From Acetobacterium bakii (GTDB taxonomy: Bacteria > Bacillota > Clostridia > Eubacteriales > Eubacteriaceae), in NCBI RefSeq assembly GCF_001263355.1, contig NZ_LGYO01000034.1, positions 62,960 through 126,959 on the forward strand: a stretch of 64,000 nt of DNA. The letters run 5' to 3'. Position 1 is the first letter of the stretch. Each line of letters begins with the position of its first letter. Under the pieces are notes generated by a model. It was not told where the DNA came from. It made no database searches and worked only from the letters and a program-made list of their open reading frames with translations. Both the position numbers and the translations under genes were made by a program. Positions 10,401 through 18,873 of this stretch are shown here, in pieces.

Positions 10401-11262
10401 CTTGCCATTCTTCAATGGTCATGTGCGAGGAGCAGATAGGCTTGACAATAGGGCAGTTCAGGCGCTCCATAATACTGCTTGGCTTGCATTTGGCAGAGCT
10501 ATTTCCTGCTTGGAGAAAAAAACCACTCATGCGAATCATGGCATCAATCACTGATTCGCCCTGATCATCAAAACAGAATTTTTCCACCGCATATTCGACG
10601 CCTTTTGCCCCAATTTCAGCGTCCGGCCAAGAATAGGTGTAAATGGGCAAAGCACTGAAGCCCCGGGCTTCGATTTTCTTAATCAGTTCTGTTTCAACCT
10701 CAATATCCTCGTTTAACCAGGTGGTCCGTGAGGCAATAACACCGATGACGCCCTTTGGCGATCTTTTTCGATACTTGAAATAATCCTGGGGATTCGTAAA
10801 TACTTCCTCGGTATCGGGATGAAAAATACCTTCCCAGGGAATAAACAAGGGCTCTTTATAGGAATAGCTTTCTCCTAAAACCTCAGTGCTGAGATAATCA
10901 ATCATATTAACCAGGTTTTCCTTGCCGCTATAGGTGTAATACTGATTACAGACAGCCGAATGGCGCATCGATTCTTTGCTTTTGATATGACTGGCGGCTT
11001 CCCCTCCCACATAAACGATGGGTGTTGTTTTCTTTGCCGCATACGCTTCAACCTCGCTCCAGATTGAATCCGATGAGGTCACATTAAAAAGAAATAAATC
11101 GGCCTGGTCCATGGCTTTGTATAAGCCATCAACATCTTCTCGGCCGTCACTTAATTGTGCAGCTGAATATATTTTTAAATTTACCCGGTCTTTAATATAG
11201 GGCGTGATCATTTCTAAGCGATTGGCTGATTTATGCCATAATATAGCAATAATGGTTTTCAT
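7426..11262 (-). CDS. cobN: CobN/BchH-type metal chelatase large subunit
   Basis: At 1278 residues this matches the normal length of cobaltochelatase CobN and magnesium chelatase H subunits, the porphyrin/corrin-binding catalytic subunit of a three-part ATP-dependent chelatase. Recognisable blocks are HVGTHGNLEFLPGKATGLSD near residue 545, YNADNPPEGTIAKRRA near 580, the acidic FDEEGRYPETMAIYWMAADVMWADGEG region near 895, and FGVQPGTYTSGVN. The ATPase partners ChlI and ChlD are immediately upstream and a FecBCD-type importer immediately downstream. The metal and tetrapyrrole are not evident. The nearby cbi pathway is of the anaerobic type, which normally uses CbiK/CbiX for cobalt insertion. 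Confidence 0.92.
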   Translation of the reverse strand: MKTIIAILWHKSANRLEMITPYIKDRVNLKIYSAAQLSDGREDVDGLYKAMDQADLFLFNVTSSDSIWSEVEAYAAKKTTPIVYVGGEAASHIKSKESMRHSAVCNQYYTYSGKENLVNMIDYLSTEVLGESYSYKEPLFIPWEGIFHPDTEEVFTNPQDYFKYRKRSPKGVIGVIASRTTWLNEDIEVETELIKKIEARGFSALPIYTYSWPDAEIGAKGVEYAVEKFCFDDQGESVIDAMIRMSGFFLQAGNSSAKCKPSSIMERLNCPIVKPICSSHMTIEEWQESKDGTVADLPWSIALPELEGVIEPIFIGAEDRSTGVELRKPVSSRCDKLVSRLIKWIALEKKQNQDKKVVFILNNNPCTATEASVGGGANLDTLESVARILKTMKIQGYDLEDIPEDGDVLIKTIMARKAISEFRWTTVKEMVHKGGVLDFITRDQYDVWFQALTDDARENMVKAWGEPFGETEEGLPPAMVYEDKMIVTGVSYKNAIVCVQPKRGCSGSKCDGKVCKILHDPHIAPTHQYLASYRYFEHIYEADVIIHVGTHGNLEFLPGKATGLSDSCFPDICIGNLPNLYIYNADNPPEGTIAKRRALATIIDHMQTVMTQGDLYDDLEELDTFLKQYDKVRVSDKTQAHLLEHLIIEEIQKANLEKEIDLADYHNQFDLVIDKAHKILTTVKTTQVQDGMHIFGQLPIGDRRIDMLNAIVRFEGIDQASLRGTVCELIGLELKTLLTQTEAFSERIGKNNGEILFDMDGISKSIIIKFLNDHSITEEFSLPRPYQIKNPAVLMEINAFKERIIDINNRIDESKEIDALLAAMNGNYVKPGPAGIITRGRDDILPTGRNFYTLDPETVPTKAAWEIGKRLANAVIQKFFDEEGRYPETMAIYWMAADVMWADGEGMAQLFYMLGVKPKWLANGKVKGIEVIPLKELGRPRIDITAKISGILRDNFQNCVLLLDEAIQTVANLAEEGDENFIRKHVLETTAENPDISWESATTRIFGVQPGTYTSGVNLMVYASAWEDTTDIADLFTYYNGYSYSKDNYGKKAYIELQSSLKTVDITYDKVMSDEHDLLGCCCYFGNYGGMTAAARELSNKDIKTYYGDTREVTNVEIRTLSEEINRVVRGKLLNPKWIEGQKRHGYKGAGDISKRVGRVYGWEATTEEVDDWIFDDITKTFIIDAENRAFFRENNPWALEEMSRRLLEAYQRGLWKPADGMIEEIQDSYLELEGFLEENMGSDVGEFQGSAIEIIKADEFEEYRKTMSQIHENKRKK

Positions 11263-11292
11263 TTGCTTGCCTTTCCTTCCCTTCCTGGGAGT

Positions 11293-12339
11293 CTATTCGG
11301 TTTCATCAATAATGGCATTGACCTTATCCATATTGAATTTTTTAGTTGTTTCAAAAGGCAATGACTTCAGGCGGTGGAGAAACACCATTTCAACCACTTT
11401 TCTGATATCTTCTTTTTCAACCTGCTCATGACCTTCAAAGGCAGCCATGGCCCGTGCGCCTTTCATCAGCGTCAAATCCCCGCGATGGCCGTCGACCTCC
11501 AGGGCAATGGCAATCTTGGCATTGATCAGCAGCAGTTCATCATCAATGGTCACCCTGGGAAGCATGTTCCGGGCCGTGACGATGCGATCACTCAATTCCA
11601 TTTCCGCATCATGATATTCATGTAAAAAGCCATGGGGATCGGCTTCAAAGGCTCCTCTTCGCTTCACAATAGCAATTCGTTTTTCCGGATCTTTAATACC
11701 TTTAATGTCGACACTGAAGCCAAAGCGATCCAGCAGCTGGGGCCGCAATTCGCCTTCTTCGGGGTTCATGGTACCGACAAGAATAAACTGCGCCGGATGG
11801 GAAAAGGATATGCCTTCGCGCTCCACGGTATTCACGCCCATGGCTGCAGAATCCAATAATAAATCGACAATGTGGTCATCCAGTAAGTTAATCTCATCCA
11901 CATATAAAATTCCCCGGTTAGCCTGGGCCAGTACCCCTAAATCGAATTTCTTCTTGCCATGTTGAATGGCTTCTTCGATGTCCAGGGACCCAACCACCCG
12001 GTCTTCAGTGGCCGAAACGGGCAGGTCAACCACTCGCATTTTATCTTTGCCAATCAATAATGTTTCGCCATCATTGATTTTGGTCCGACAGTTTTCGCAC
12101 AAAGAACCCTGATCCCGGGGGTTACAGTGAAAGGGACATTCTTTTACCACATCGATTTCCGGCAATAAATTGGCGATTGCCCGAACCGCCGTTGATTTTC
12201 CTGTTCCTTTTTCCCCAAATACCAAAACGCCGCCTATTTTAGGATCAATAACATTTAAAATAAGTCCCAGTTTCATGGCTTCCTGGCCAATAATAGCGGT
12301 AAACGGATAGGTTATATTTTTTTTCGAATAATGTGTCAC
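11293..12339 (-). CDS. chlI: Magnesium chelatase ChlI/BchI-type AAA+ ATPase subunit
   Basis: This 348-residue AAA+ motor subunit has Walker [10 protein letters not shown] near residue 43, Walker [13 protein letters not shown] near 145, and the sensor region [24 protein letters not shown] cysteine-rich insert ([17 protein letters not shown]) near residue 68 is typical of this subunit. It starts at a GTG that overlaps the chlD stop by four bases, with GAGGG eight bases upstream, so it is translationally coupled. ChlI and ChlD form the ring that drives metal insertion by the CobN/ChlH-type subunit encoded next. Confidence 0.92.
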   Translation of the reverse strand: MTHYSKKNITYPFTAIIGQEAMKLGLILNVIDPKIGGVLVFGEKGTGKSTAVRAIANLLPEIDVVKECPFHCNPRDQGSLCENCRTKINDGETLLIGKDKMRVVDLPVSATEDRVVGSLDIEEAIQHGKKKFDLGVLAQANRGILYVDEINLLDDHIVDLLLDSAAMGVNTVEREGISFSHPAQFILVGTMNPEEGELRPQLLDRFGFSVDIKGIKDPEKRIAIVKRRGAFEADPHGFLHEYHDAEMELSDRIVTARNMLPRVTIDDELLLINAKIAIALEVDGHRGDLTLMKGARAMAAFEGHEQVEKEDIRKVVEMVFLHRLKSLPFETTKKFNMDKVNAIIDETE

Positions 12340-14231
12340 GATGGAACCCTCATACTTTCTACCATTTTTAATAGGCTGTCACTTTTTAACTCATCCATTG
12401 CCCGATACTCGGACTGCATCATTGTTGCCAGCTCTTTGGCAATGCCAAAGCGCATCATGCCTTGTTTTTCAATATCAATCACCATGGTATTGATCTGTTT
12501 GTATTCCCGGATTTTATCTCCGATTTCAAGGAGTTCGGCCTTTGGCTTTTTTTCATCATCCAAACTGACATTTCCTTTACCATCGGTGATTACGATCATC
12601 ATCGGCATCAGATCCGGGGCTTTCTTAAGTTCCGTTTTAATGACCTGGACCCCTTTGCTGAGCCCCGCATTCAGCGGTGTCTTGCCGCCAATTTCCAGGC
12701 TTTCCAACAGTTTGTAACCCCGCTCCACACTTCTTGTCGGCGGCAGTAATACCTGGGCTTCCTGACCCCGAAACGAAATCAGGCAGATTTTGTCGCGTTT
12801 TACATAGGCGTCCTTTAGTAGAGACATAATGGCGCCCTTTGTTTCAACCATCCGCTGATTGGCCCCCATAGATCCACTGGCATCCACCACAAAAACCAGG
12901 AGATTGGCAATTTTTTTCTGTCTCACCTTTTCTCGAATATCCTGTTCATAAATAGTAATGGCCATACCATTGGATTTTCGTTCGCGTTGAAAGGGCGCCG
13001 CCGCGCGAATGGTGGCATCCAGAGCCAGATCCTTGTTTTTTCGCTGCATCGTGGTGAAAACGTACCGCCCTGATTTTGAGGCACTGCGGATTTTGGTTCG
13101 TTTCCCCTGCCCCCTTCTCACCTTACGGTCAGCTTTATAACCAAAGTCCTTGAGTTTGAAATCCTGGCCGATTGCAAAGCTTTCTGTTTGCGGCTTATTC
13201 GGTTTATTTTGTTGTTCCTGTTCTTCCTGGTTATCTTCAGTACTTTCCGGTTCTTCCTGTTGTTCTGGATTTTGCGGTTCTTCTTCAGAGGGCGTCTCTT
13301 CTTTATCCGGTTCCTGGTTTTCTTCCTGCTCTTCCTGATCTTCTTCCTGGGACTCCGAATTTTCTTCTTCCTGGGGCTGGGGTTCCAGTTCCCTTTTGCG
13401 ATGCATCAATGCAAAAAATGCGGCTTCTTCAATATCCTGATCGGTAATCTCAACCCGGCCTTTTAAAGCGGCAATGGCTTTGGCGGTTTGCTCCATCACC
13501 AGATCGCCCCGGTGTCCCACCACATTGGCCTGTAAGCAAAGCGAAATTATTTTCTCTAAATTTTCAGCAGTGACATTCACACGCTCCATGCGTTTCTTGG
13601 CTGATTGAATCAGCTCTCTGAGTTCCGTTTCCCGGACTGAAAAGGCTTGACTGAAGCCTTGCGGATCGGCTTCATATTCAAGTCTGTGCTTAAGTATCCG
13701 GACCCGGGATAATGGGTCTTCTTCCCCTTTGATATTCACAAATAACCCAAAGCGGTCTGCAAAATGAGGTCTCAGTTCCCCTTCTTCCCGGTTCATGGTG
13801 CCCACTAATATAAAATCGCTTTCATGGCTAAAGGAAACACCTTCCCGTTCAATGCGGTTCATCCCGTTGGCACTGACATCCAACAAAATATCGATGATAT
13901 AGTCCTGCAACAAATTAACCTCGTCCACATACAAGATGTTCTGGTGGGCCTTTTTTAACACCCCTTCTTCAAAATGAACCGAGCCGCTTGCTAAGGTTTT
14001 TTCCATATCGATGGACCCCACTAGTCGGTCTTCTGAAACAGACAGAGGCAGTTCTACAATTTTTTTATCAATCAATGGCGACAATGCTCTTACCGCAGTG
14101 GATTTAGCGGTACCTTTTTCGCCATTAATCAACACGCCACCGATTTTTGGATTGACCACATTGAGTATCAAGGCTTTCTTCATTAATTCCTGGCCAATTA
14201 TCGCACTAAAGGGATAATTATTTTGATTCAT
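12336..14231 (-). CDS. chlD: Magnesium chelatase ChlD/BchD-type subunit (AAA + VWA)
   Basis: I start this at the ATG at 14231 ([14 protein letters not shown]), which has GGAGG seven bases upstream; the frame runs 57 bases further but without family similarity. The N-terminal AAA domain has GEKGTAKST and [16 protein letters not shown] Glu/Gln/Pro-rich linker occupies roughly residues 295-365. The C-terminal von Willebrand A domain has an intact MIDAS motif, DASGSMG, near residue 455. This is the platform subunit linking the ATPase ring to the catalytic CobN/ChlH-type subunit. All three chelatase subunits are therefore present in order D-I-N. Confidence 0.92.
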   Translation of the reverse strand: MNQNNYPFSAIIGQELMKKALILNVVNPKIGGVLINGEKGTAKSTAVRALSPLIDKKIVELPLSVSEDRLVGSIDMEKTLASGSVHFEEGVLKKAHQNILYVDEVNLLQDYIIDILLDVSANGMNRIEREGVSFSHESDFILVGTMNREEGELRPHFADRFGLFVNIKGEEDPLSRVRILKHRLEYEADPQGFSQAFSVRETELRELIQSAKKRMERVNVTAENLEKIISLCLQANVVGHRGDLVMEQTAKAIAALKGRVEITDQDIEEAAFFALMHRKRELEPQPQEEENSESQEEDQEEQEENQEPDKEETPSEEEPQNPEQQEEPESTEDNQEEQEQQNKPNKPQTESFAIGQDFKLKDFGYKADRKVRRGQGKRTKIRSASKSGRYVFTTMQRKNKDLALDATIRAAAPFQRERKSNGMAITIYEQDIREKVRQKKIANLLVFVVDASGSMGANQRMVETKGAIMSLLKDAYVKRDKICLISFRGQEAQVLLPPTRSVERGYKLLESLEIGGKTPLNAGLSKGVQVIKTELKKAPDLMPMMIVITDGKGNVSLDDEKKPKAELLEIGDKIREYKQINTMVIDIEKQGMMRFGIAKELATMMQSEYRAMDELKSDSLLKMVESMRVPS

Positions 14232-14318
14232 AACAATGCCTCCTTTCCCATTTCCGAAAATTTTGATCCTGATGTTGCAGCCATACAACCAGAAGCCGGC
14301 GTAACCTGACTGCTATAA

Positions 14319-15053
14319 TTATTCAACATTTTTACAAACACGGGCTTCCAGAACAAATAAAACAATGAAATATGCAAGCAGTACCCCGGCGTGAAGCATC
14401 ATCTGTACAGCAGTCTCGCCGGCACTCCTAAGTGCCAGATTGGTATGGGTTAACGGCAGCAAATAGATAAAACCTCTTAACAGCTCCGGCATTTTAGCGA
14501 TGGGGAAAAAAGTGCCGCACAAAAATGACATGGGGGTAATGACAAAGCTTGAAAATTTTGCCATATCTGAATGTGAATTAATCATTAGGCCCACAAAAAA
14601 ACCAGCTGCGGAAAACACGAAACAATTTAACACCGCAATCATTATAAAATACGGTGTTAAAACGAGATCTGAGGTAAACAGCGAAACCACTATGATAATT
14701 AAAGCCGCTGAATAAGCGCCATAGAGTGCCCCCGCGATAATTTTTCCAAGAGTATAAACCGTCATGTTAATGGGTGAAACCATGTACTCTTCAAAAGTTT
14801 TATAGTACAACCGGGAAATATTAATGGAATTTGCGGTGCTGTTAAAGCTTACCATCATGGTATTCATCGCAATGATACCCGGAATGATAAAGGCCATATA
14901 GGACATGCCATCAATTTCAAGGCTATTCCCCAGTCCCCAACCAAATGCAATGAGATATAAAATAGGTGAAATCAAAGCTCCGATGGTTACCGTAAAAAAT
15001 TTCCGTTTAAAGACAACAAACTCCTGCCAGAGTAATCCATATAATCCAATCAT
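14319..15053 (-). CDS. ABC-2 type transporter permease
   Basis: This 244-residue protein has six predicted membrane segments and the ABC-2 signature region ending SFLCGTFFPIAKMPELLRGFIYLLPLTH (read as two adjacent short motifs, CGTFFPI and LPLTH). It resembles the NodJ/DrrB group of small ABC-2 exporter permeases. Its ATG overlaps the stop of the ATPase gene by one base, so the two form one exporter. Only 87 bases separate it from chlD, so exporter, chelatase and importer may share a transcript. The exported substrate is unknown. Confidence 0.88.
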   Translation of the reverse strand: MIGLYGLLWQEFVVFKRKFFTVTIGALISPILYLIAFGWGLGNSLEIDGMSYMAFIIPGIIAMNTMMVSFNSTANSINISRLYYKTFEEYMVSPINMTVYTLGKIIAGALYGAYSAALIIIVVSLFTSDLVLTPYFIMIAVLNCFVFSAAGFFVGLMINSHSDMAKFSSFVITPMSFLCGTFFPIAKMPELLRGFIYLLPLTHTNLALRSAGETAVQMMLHAGVLLAYFIVLFVLEARVCKNVE

Positions 15054-15892
15054 TAGGATTCCACCCGTCTGTTTGTCATTTTTAAAAACACATCTTCAAG
15101 ATTGGCAGGCCTAATCTGGACAATTCCCTCTAGATCTGCCGCATAATCGATGGCTTCCTCCCGGGTATCAAAAAATTCTTCGGTTGTTTTTCCATCCTTA
15201 AAGCACTCAACTGTAAATTCCCCCACATCTTCAATGAGATTTTTGGGTGTATCAATCCGGATCATTTTCCCATTATTAATAAGCCCCACCCGATCACACA
15301 GTGCTTCAGCTTCCTCAATATAGTGGGTGGTCAGAAGCACGGTCAGGCCGCCGGATTTCAGTTGTTTCATTAAATCCCATATCTTTCGTCTCGCCCCGGC
15401 ATCCAATCCCACCGTTGGTTCATCCAGAAGCAAAATTTCTGGCTCGTGCAGCAGGGCCCTGGCAATCATAAGCTTTCGCTTCATTCCTCCGGAAAAGGTA
15501 TTCACCAGGTGATCTTTTCGCTCGGTGAGTTCAGTGAATTCAAGCATCTCCTCGATTTTTTGCCGTCGTTTTACTTTGGGCATGCGATAAAGAATGCCGT
15601 GAACCTCTAAATTTTCCCAGGCAGTCATTTCTTTTTCAAGGTTGTTATGTTGAGGTACCACGCCAATTTTTATTTTTAGCACCGTTAAATTGCGATTGAT
15701 ACTTTCACCATTAATCACAATATCACCCGCGGTCTTCGGGGTGATGGTACTAATCATTCTCACGGTGGTGGTTTTTCCTGCGCCATTTGGGCCTAAAAGC
15801 CCAAAAACCTCACCATCATAAATGGTAAAATTAACGCCATTGACTGCCGTAATATTCTTATACTTTTTTGTTAAATCGATGATGTCTAACAT
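15053..15892 (-). CDS. ABC-2 type transporter ATP-binding protein
   Basis: I start this at the ATG at 15892 (MLDIIDLTKKYK) with AGAGAGGG just upstream. Walker A is GPNGAGKTT near residue 37, the signature is FSGGMKRK near 137, Walker B is ILLLDEPTVGLD, and the H-loop is LLTTHYIEEAE. The short C-terminal domain (VECFKDGKTTEEFFDTREEA) matches DrrA-like exporter ATPases. It is the first gene after two tandem structured leader elements (15917-15977 and 16111-16171), which suggests control by an RNA signal. Confidence 0.9.
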   Translation of the reverse strand: MLDIIDLTKKYKNITAVNGVNFTIYDGEVFGLLGPNGAGKTTTVRMISTITPKTAGDIVINGESINRNLTVLKIKIGVVPQHNNLEKEMTAWENLEVHGILYRMPKVKRRQKIEEMLEFTELTERKDHLVNTFSGGMKRKLMIARALLHEPEILLLDEPTVGLDAGARRKIWDLMKQLKSGGLTVLLTTHYIEEAEALCDRVGLINNGKMIRIDTPKNLIEDVGEFTVECFKDGKTTEEFFDTREEAIDYAADLEGIVQIRPANLEDVFLKMTNRRVES

Positions 15893-15916
15893 TTTCCCTC
15901 TCTTTATTCTCAAAAT

Positions 15917-15977
15917 AAAAAAGCCATGCAAAGAAAAGACGGTTTACAAACCGCAATTAGCCTTCATGACTTTGTAT
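15917..15977 (-). promoter_or_regulatory. Structured leader element A, unassigned riboswitch or attenuator candidate
   Basis: On the minus strand this reads ATACAAAGTCATGAAGGCT, a spacer, the hairpin CGGTTTGTAAACCG, then CATGGC and TTTTTT. The first 19 bases are identical in element B. The outer stem here is weak (GTCATG with CATGGC) although the 5' strand is fully conserved, so the conservation is not explained by terminator pairing alone. It ends about 25 bases before the exporter ATPase start codon. I cannot assign it to a known class. Confidence 0.6.
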
Positions 15978-16110
15978 GCCTATTCACTTAATATTATTTA
16001 TAGCGCAATCTCTTCTGAGCTTATACCTTCAATTTCTAATCAACTATCCCAATGATTAAAAAATCTGTGCAGATTTCCCATATACCCCTTTTTATCTTTC
16101 CTACTAATAC

Positions 16111-16171
16111 AAAAAAGCCATGAAGCTCTGAATCGGTCTACGAACCGAAACAAGCCTTCATGACTTTGTAT
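16111..16171 (-). promoter_or_regulatory. Structured leader element B, tandem copy of element A
   Basis: The minus strand repeats ATACAAAGTCATGAAGGCT, followed by CGGTTCGTAGACCG and AGCTTCATGGCTTTTTT. Here the outer stem is strong: GTCATGAAG(G)CT pairs with AGCTTCATGGC with one bulged G, leading into six T. The inner CGGT/ACCG stem is kept while the loop-proximal bases change relative to element A. Two such elements in a row before an exporter operon suggest ligand-dependent termination. Confidence 0.6.
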
Positions 16172-16193
16172 ATACAAGTATTGAATTGAATTT

Positions 16194-16222
16194 ATTTTCT
16201 CATAGTCTAGTCACTGTGTCAA
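16194..16222 (-). promoter_or_regulatory. Probable sigma-A promoter before leader element B
   Basis: The minus strand has TTGACA, a 17-base spacer and GAAAAT. The -35 is perfect and the -10 is weak (four of six). It shares the string TTGACACA(A/G)TGA with the upstream promoter at 16585-16613. It would give a transcript that begins shortly before element B and runs into the exporter operon. An imperfect palindrome (TAGTTGAC...GTGACTA) overlaps the -35 region. Confidence 0.5.
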
Positions 16223-16263
16223 CTAGAATTCTTATTATAACGCATCTTTTGTGACCCATTTAT

Positions 16264-16500
16264 GATTATTTCCTGTTGCTCTCAAGTTTTTCTATCTTCA
16301 CCTTAATCTATTTCATAAAACGATCAATCGTTTTTTGTAACTCTTCAATGGCTTTTAATCCTGTCTTTCACCGCCTCAATAATGTAAAGTTCGATGTGAT
16401 CCTGAAGAATAATCTTTCCGGTGTTAATAATCTCCGCTTAACTTCAGATGACTCGATCAATATTTCAGTGCAGTCTTTACCGGATTACACCATTTTTCAT
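16264..16500 (-). pseudogene. Decayed small gene, possibly a regulator C-terminus
   Basis: The minus strand can be read as GKIILQDHIELYIIEAVKDR, then after a one-base frame change as AIEELQKTIDRFMK, then after an in-frame TAG as IKVKIEKLESNRK and stop. The pieces make a plausible charged helical C-terminus, as in small helix-turn-helix regulators of the MerR or similar families, but no DNA-binding domain remains. The rest of the interval 15893-16664 holds only the two leader elements and two promoters. Assignment is weak. Confidence 0.35.
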
Positions 16501-16584
16501 AACAATTCCAAATGACCTCTAACATTTGTGTTTTCAAAACACAATTCTTACTTATTATTCATTTTAACTATTTGATTTTATAGA

Positions 16585-16613
16585 ATCATACCTGTGTACA
16601 CTCATTGTGTCAA
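16585..16613 (-). promoter_or_regulatory. Strong sigma-A promoter upstream of the decayed gene
   Basis: The minus strand shows TTGACA, 17 bases, then TATGAT. The spacer contains the palindrome GTGTACAC, a possible operator. It probably once drove the decayed regulator gene and can still read into the leader elements and the exporter/chelatase operon. Confidence 0.6.
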
Positions 16614-16664
16614 GTTTTTTGAAGACTTTAATTTTCTTTTTTTATATATTCTAAGTTTTTGAAA

Positions 16665-18026
16665 TTAAATTTCCGATTTTATTACCGATAAACGTTTAAA
16701 TTCACCCATCCAATTGCCTTGCCAATAATAAATGGCCATGCATAAAGCCGTAGAAGTCCAGGTAATGGGATAGGTAATGGCAATTCCCTGAATATCCTGA
16801 GATGAAGACATCGTCACAAATAAAAGAATGGTCCTTAATACACAAATATTGGTAAGAATAATCGCCATGGGCGGAACCGCCTTACCGGCACCCCGGATGG
16901 TTCCCCCAAGTACTTCCAGAATAAGGTAAATCCAATAAAAAGGCAGGGTGATGCTGATAATCTGAATGCCATAGTCTACGACGGAAGGATCACTGTTAAT
17001 CACCCCAAATGCCTGTCTGCCCAAAATTAGAACAAAGGTGCTCATCAAAGCAGTAATGCCAATGCCCATAAGAAGGCAAACTCTGGTTCCTTTCTTTACT
17101 CGATCATAATTCTCTGCTCCGATATTTTGGCTGGTAAAGGTTGTAATCGCCTGACCAATAGCTAGAATCGGCAGATAAATCATGAGTTCAACCTTAAAGT
17201 ATGCCGTAAATGCAGTGATGGCATCCACCCCAAGGCTATTGACATGATACTGAACAAAAACATTGGAAATGGTGATCACCAGAGCTTGAACTCCGGCGGG
17301 AACACCGATTTTCAGTATTTTGTAAAAATATGCTTTGGCTATGCTGATTTTTGTCAGGTCTAATTTAAATTCGCTGTCAACATGCATCAGATAGTGTAAC
17401 ACCAATACGGCCGCAACGGTTTGTGAAAACAGGGTTGCCCAGGCGACTCCCACTACGCCAAAGTTAAATACCACGATAAACACACCATCCATGATAACAT
17501 TGATGACCCCGCCAATGAGTTGAATATACATGGGCGTTTTTGAGTTACCCAGGGCTCTGATGATACCGGAACCCATGTTATAGGTGACCACGGATACAAT
17601 ACTGATAAAATAAACCCGAATATAAGATACCGCCAATCCCATGATCTCATCCGGGGTATTAATTAATTCTAAAAAATACGGGGCGCCGATCAGACCAATG
17701 AACATGATGATGATCCCGCAGATAAAACCCAGTCCAATGGCCGTGTGAACCACATTTTTTAATTCCTTCTTATCGCCGGTTCCGAAAACATACGATGCCA
17801 CCACACTGGAACCCACTGACATCCCAGAAAAAAACCCAACCAGACAGGTTACAAACAAGGAGCTGGCACCAACTGCGGCGGCGGCTTCTTTTCCTAAAAA
17901 ATTACCGACATAGATTAAATCGACGGTATTGTATAATTGCTGTATAAAGCTTGTCCCCAGCAAAGGCAATGCAAAAAATAACAAATTTTTCCATATGACC
18001 CCTTCTGTTAAACTGTTATTTTTCAT
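16665..18026 (-). CDS. MATE family efflux transporter
   Basis: This 453-residue protein has twelve predicted membrane helices arranged as two similar halves. It has the family opening (LPLLGTSFIQQLYNTVDLIYVG) and the TSQNIGAENYDRVKKG region in the second half, matching the MepA-like branch of Na+- or H+-driven multidrug exporters. GAGGAG lies just before the ATG. It follows an OppABCDF-like gene set on the same strand with a 76-base gap, so it may be read from the cobalamin-riboswitch promoter. Its substrate is unknown. Confidence 0.92.
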   Translation of the reverse strand: MKNNSLTEGVIWKNLLFFALPLLGTSFIQQLYNTVDLIYVGNFLGKEAAAAVGASSLFVTCLVGFFSGMSVGSSVVASYVFGTGDKKELKNVVHTAIGLGFICGIIIMFIGLIGAPYFLELINTPDEIMGLAVSYIRVYFISIVSVVTYNMGSGIIRALGNSKTPMYIQLIGGVINVIMDGVFIVVFNFGVVGVAWATLFSQTVAAVLVLHYLMHVDSEFKLDLTKISIAKAYFYKILKIGVPAGVQALVITISNVFVQYHVNSLGVDAITAFTAYFKVELMIYLPILAIGQAITTFTSQNIGAENYDRVKKGTRVCLLMGIGITALMSTFVLILGRQAFGVINSDPSVVDYGIQIISITLPFYWIYLILEVLGGTIRGAGKAVPPMAIILTNICVLRTILLFVTMSSSQDIQGIAITYPITWTSTALCMAIYYWQGNWMGEFKRLSVIKSEI

Positions 18027-18102
18027 TTTTTCTCCTCATGCACTTGGTTCGAGTTTATTTCCTTTGGGATTTCCATCTTTGCGACCTTTTCCACGCTATC
18101 TT

Positions 18103-18873
18103 TTACACCTCAAAAGGAATAACCGACGCCAATAGCTCTCTGGCATAATGACTTTCGGCTTTGGCCAATTGGCCACTTTTCAGCTCCTCCACTACCTTTC
18201 CCTGATACAAAAATAAAATTTTATTGCACAAATGGGACACCGCCTGCAAATCATGGGAGACAAAAAGGTAGGTGATATTCATTTCTACCCGTAATTGATG
18301 AAGGAGCTTGAGAATCTGAGATTGGACCGAAACGTCCAGCGAACTGATTGCTTCATCCAGTACAATAAGCCTGGGATTTGTGGCGATAGCCCGGGCAATG
18401 CATACCCGCTGAAGCTGCCCGCCACTGAGTTCATGAGGGTAACGATCTTTTATCGCCGACTCTAATCCCACCTTTGCCAACAGAGCTTCAATTCTATGAT
18501 TCAGATCCACCTTTTCACCAGCTGCCTGGAGGGGTTCAGCGATGGCTTCTTTTACCGTATAACGGGGATTCACCGAAGATGTGTAGTCCTGAAAAACCAC
18601 ACTCATTTTCCCTTTATTGTTCTTTATCCATTGCTTCACCGGCTGACCTTCCAAAAGAATGGTACCCTTGCCTTGATCCGGCTTTTCCAGCCCCATGATC
18701 AATCGCGCCAGGGTGCTTTTTCCGCTGCCGCTTTCTCCTACCAGGCCCACGCATGAACCCTCTTCAATATTAAAAGTCAGTCCATTCAAAACCTTAACCC
18801 GGGAGCCCCCAAAGTTAACACCTACCTTTAAATAACTTTTTTCGATGTTCCTTATTTCAACCAGATTAGCCAT
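18103..18873 (-). CDS. Opp/Dpp/Nik-type ABC transporter ATP-binding protein (OppF/NikE position)
   Basis: This 256-residue ATPase has Walker A GESGSGKST near residue 45, the signature LSGGQLQRV near 148, Walker B LIVLDEAISSLD and the H-loop FVSHDLQAVSHL. Its start overlaps the OppD-like gene by eight bases. It is the second ATPase of an importer whose leader carries a cobalamin riboswitch (23420-23592), so import is expected to be shut off when corrinoid is plentiful. Confidence 0.9.
   Translation of the reverse strand: MANLVEIRNIEKSYLKVGVNFGGSRVKVLNGLTFNIEEGSCVGLVGESGSGKSTLARLIMGLEKPDQGKGTILLEGQPVKQWIKNNKGKMSVVFQDYTSSVNPRYTVKEAIAEPLQAAGEKVDLNHRIEALLAKVGLESAIKDRYPHELSGGQLQRVCIARAIATNPRLIVLDEAISSLDVSVQSQILKLLHQLRVEMNITYLFVSHDLQAVSHLCNKILFLYQGKVVEELKSGQLAKAESHYARELLASVIPFEV

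Noticed and set aside
9986..10564. A 192-codon plus-strand open frame opposite the CobN-type gene
   Set aside because: It lies wholly within a well-conserved CobN-type coding region and resembles no protein.
13150..13466. Several overlapping plus-strand open frames opposite the middle of chlD, rich in Ser/Cys or Phe/Leu
   Set aside because: They are antisense shadows of the Glu/Gln/Pro-rich linker of chlD, whose codon bias keeps the other strand open. None has a ribosome site or family similarity.
16276..16515. A 79-codon plus-strand open frame in the gap before the MATE gene
   Set aside because: No ribosome site and no recognisable protein; the minus strand reads better as a decayed gene.
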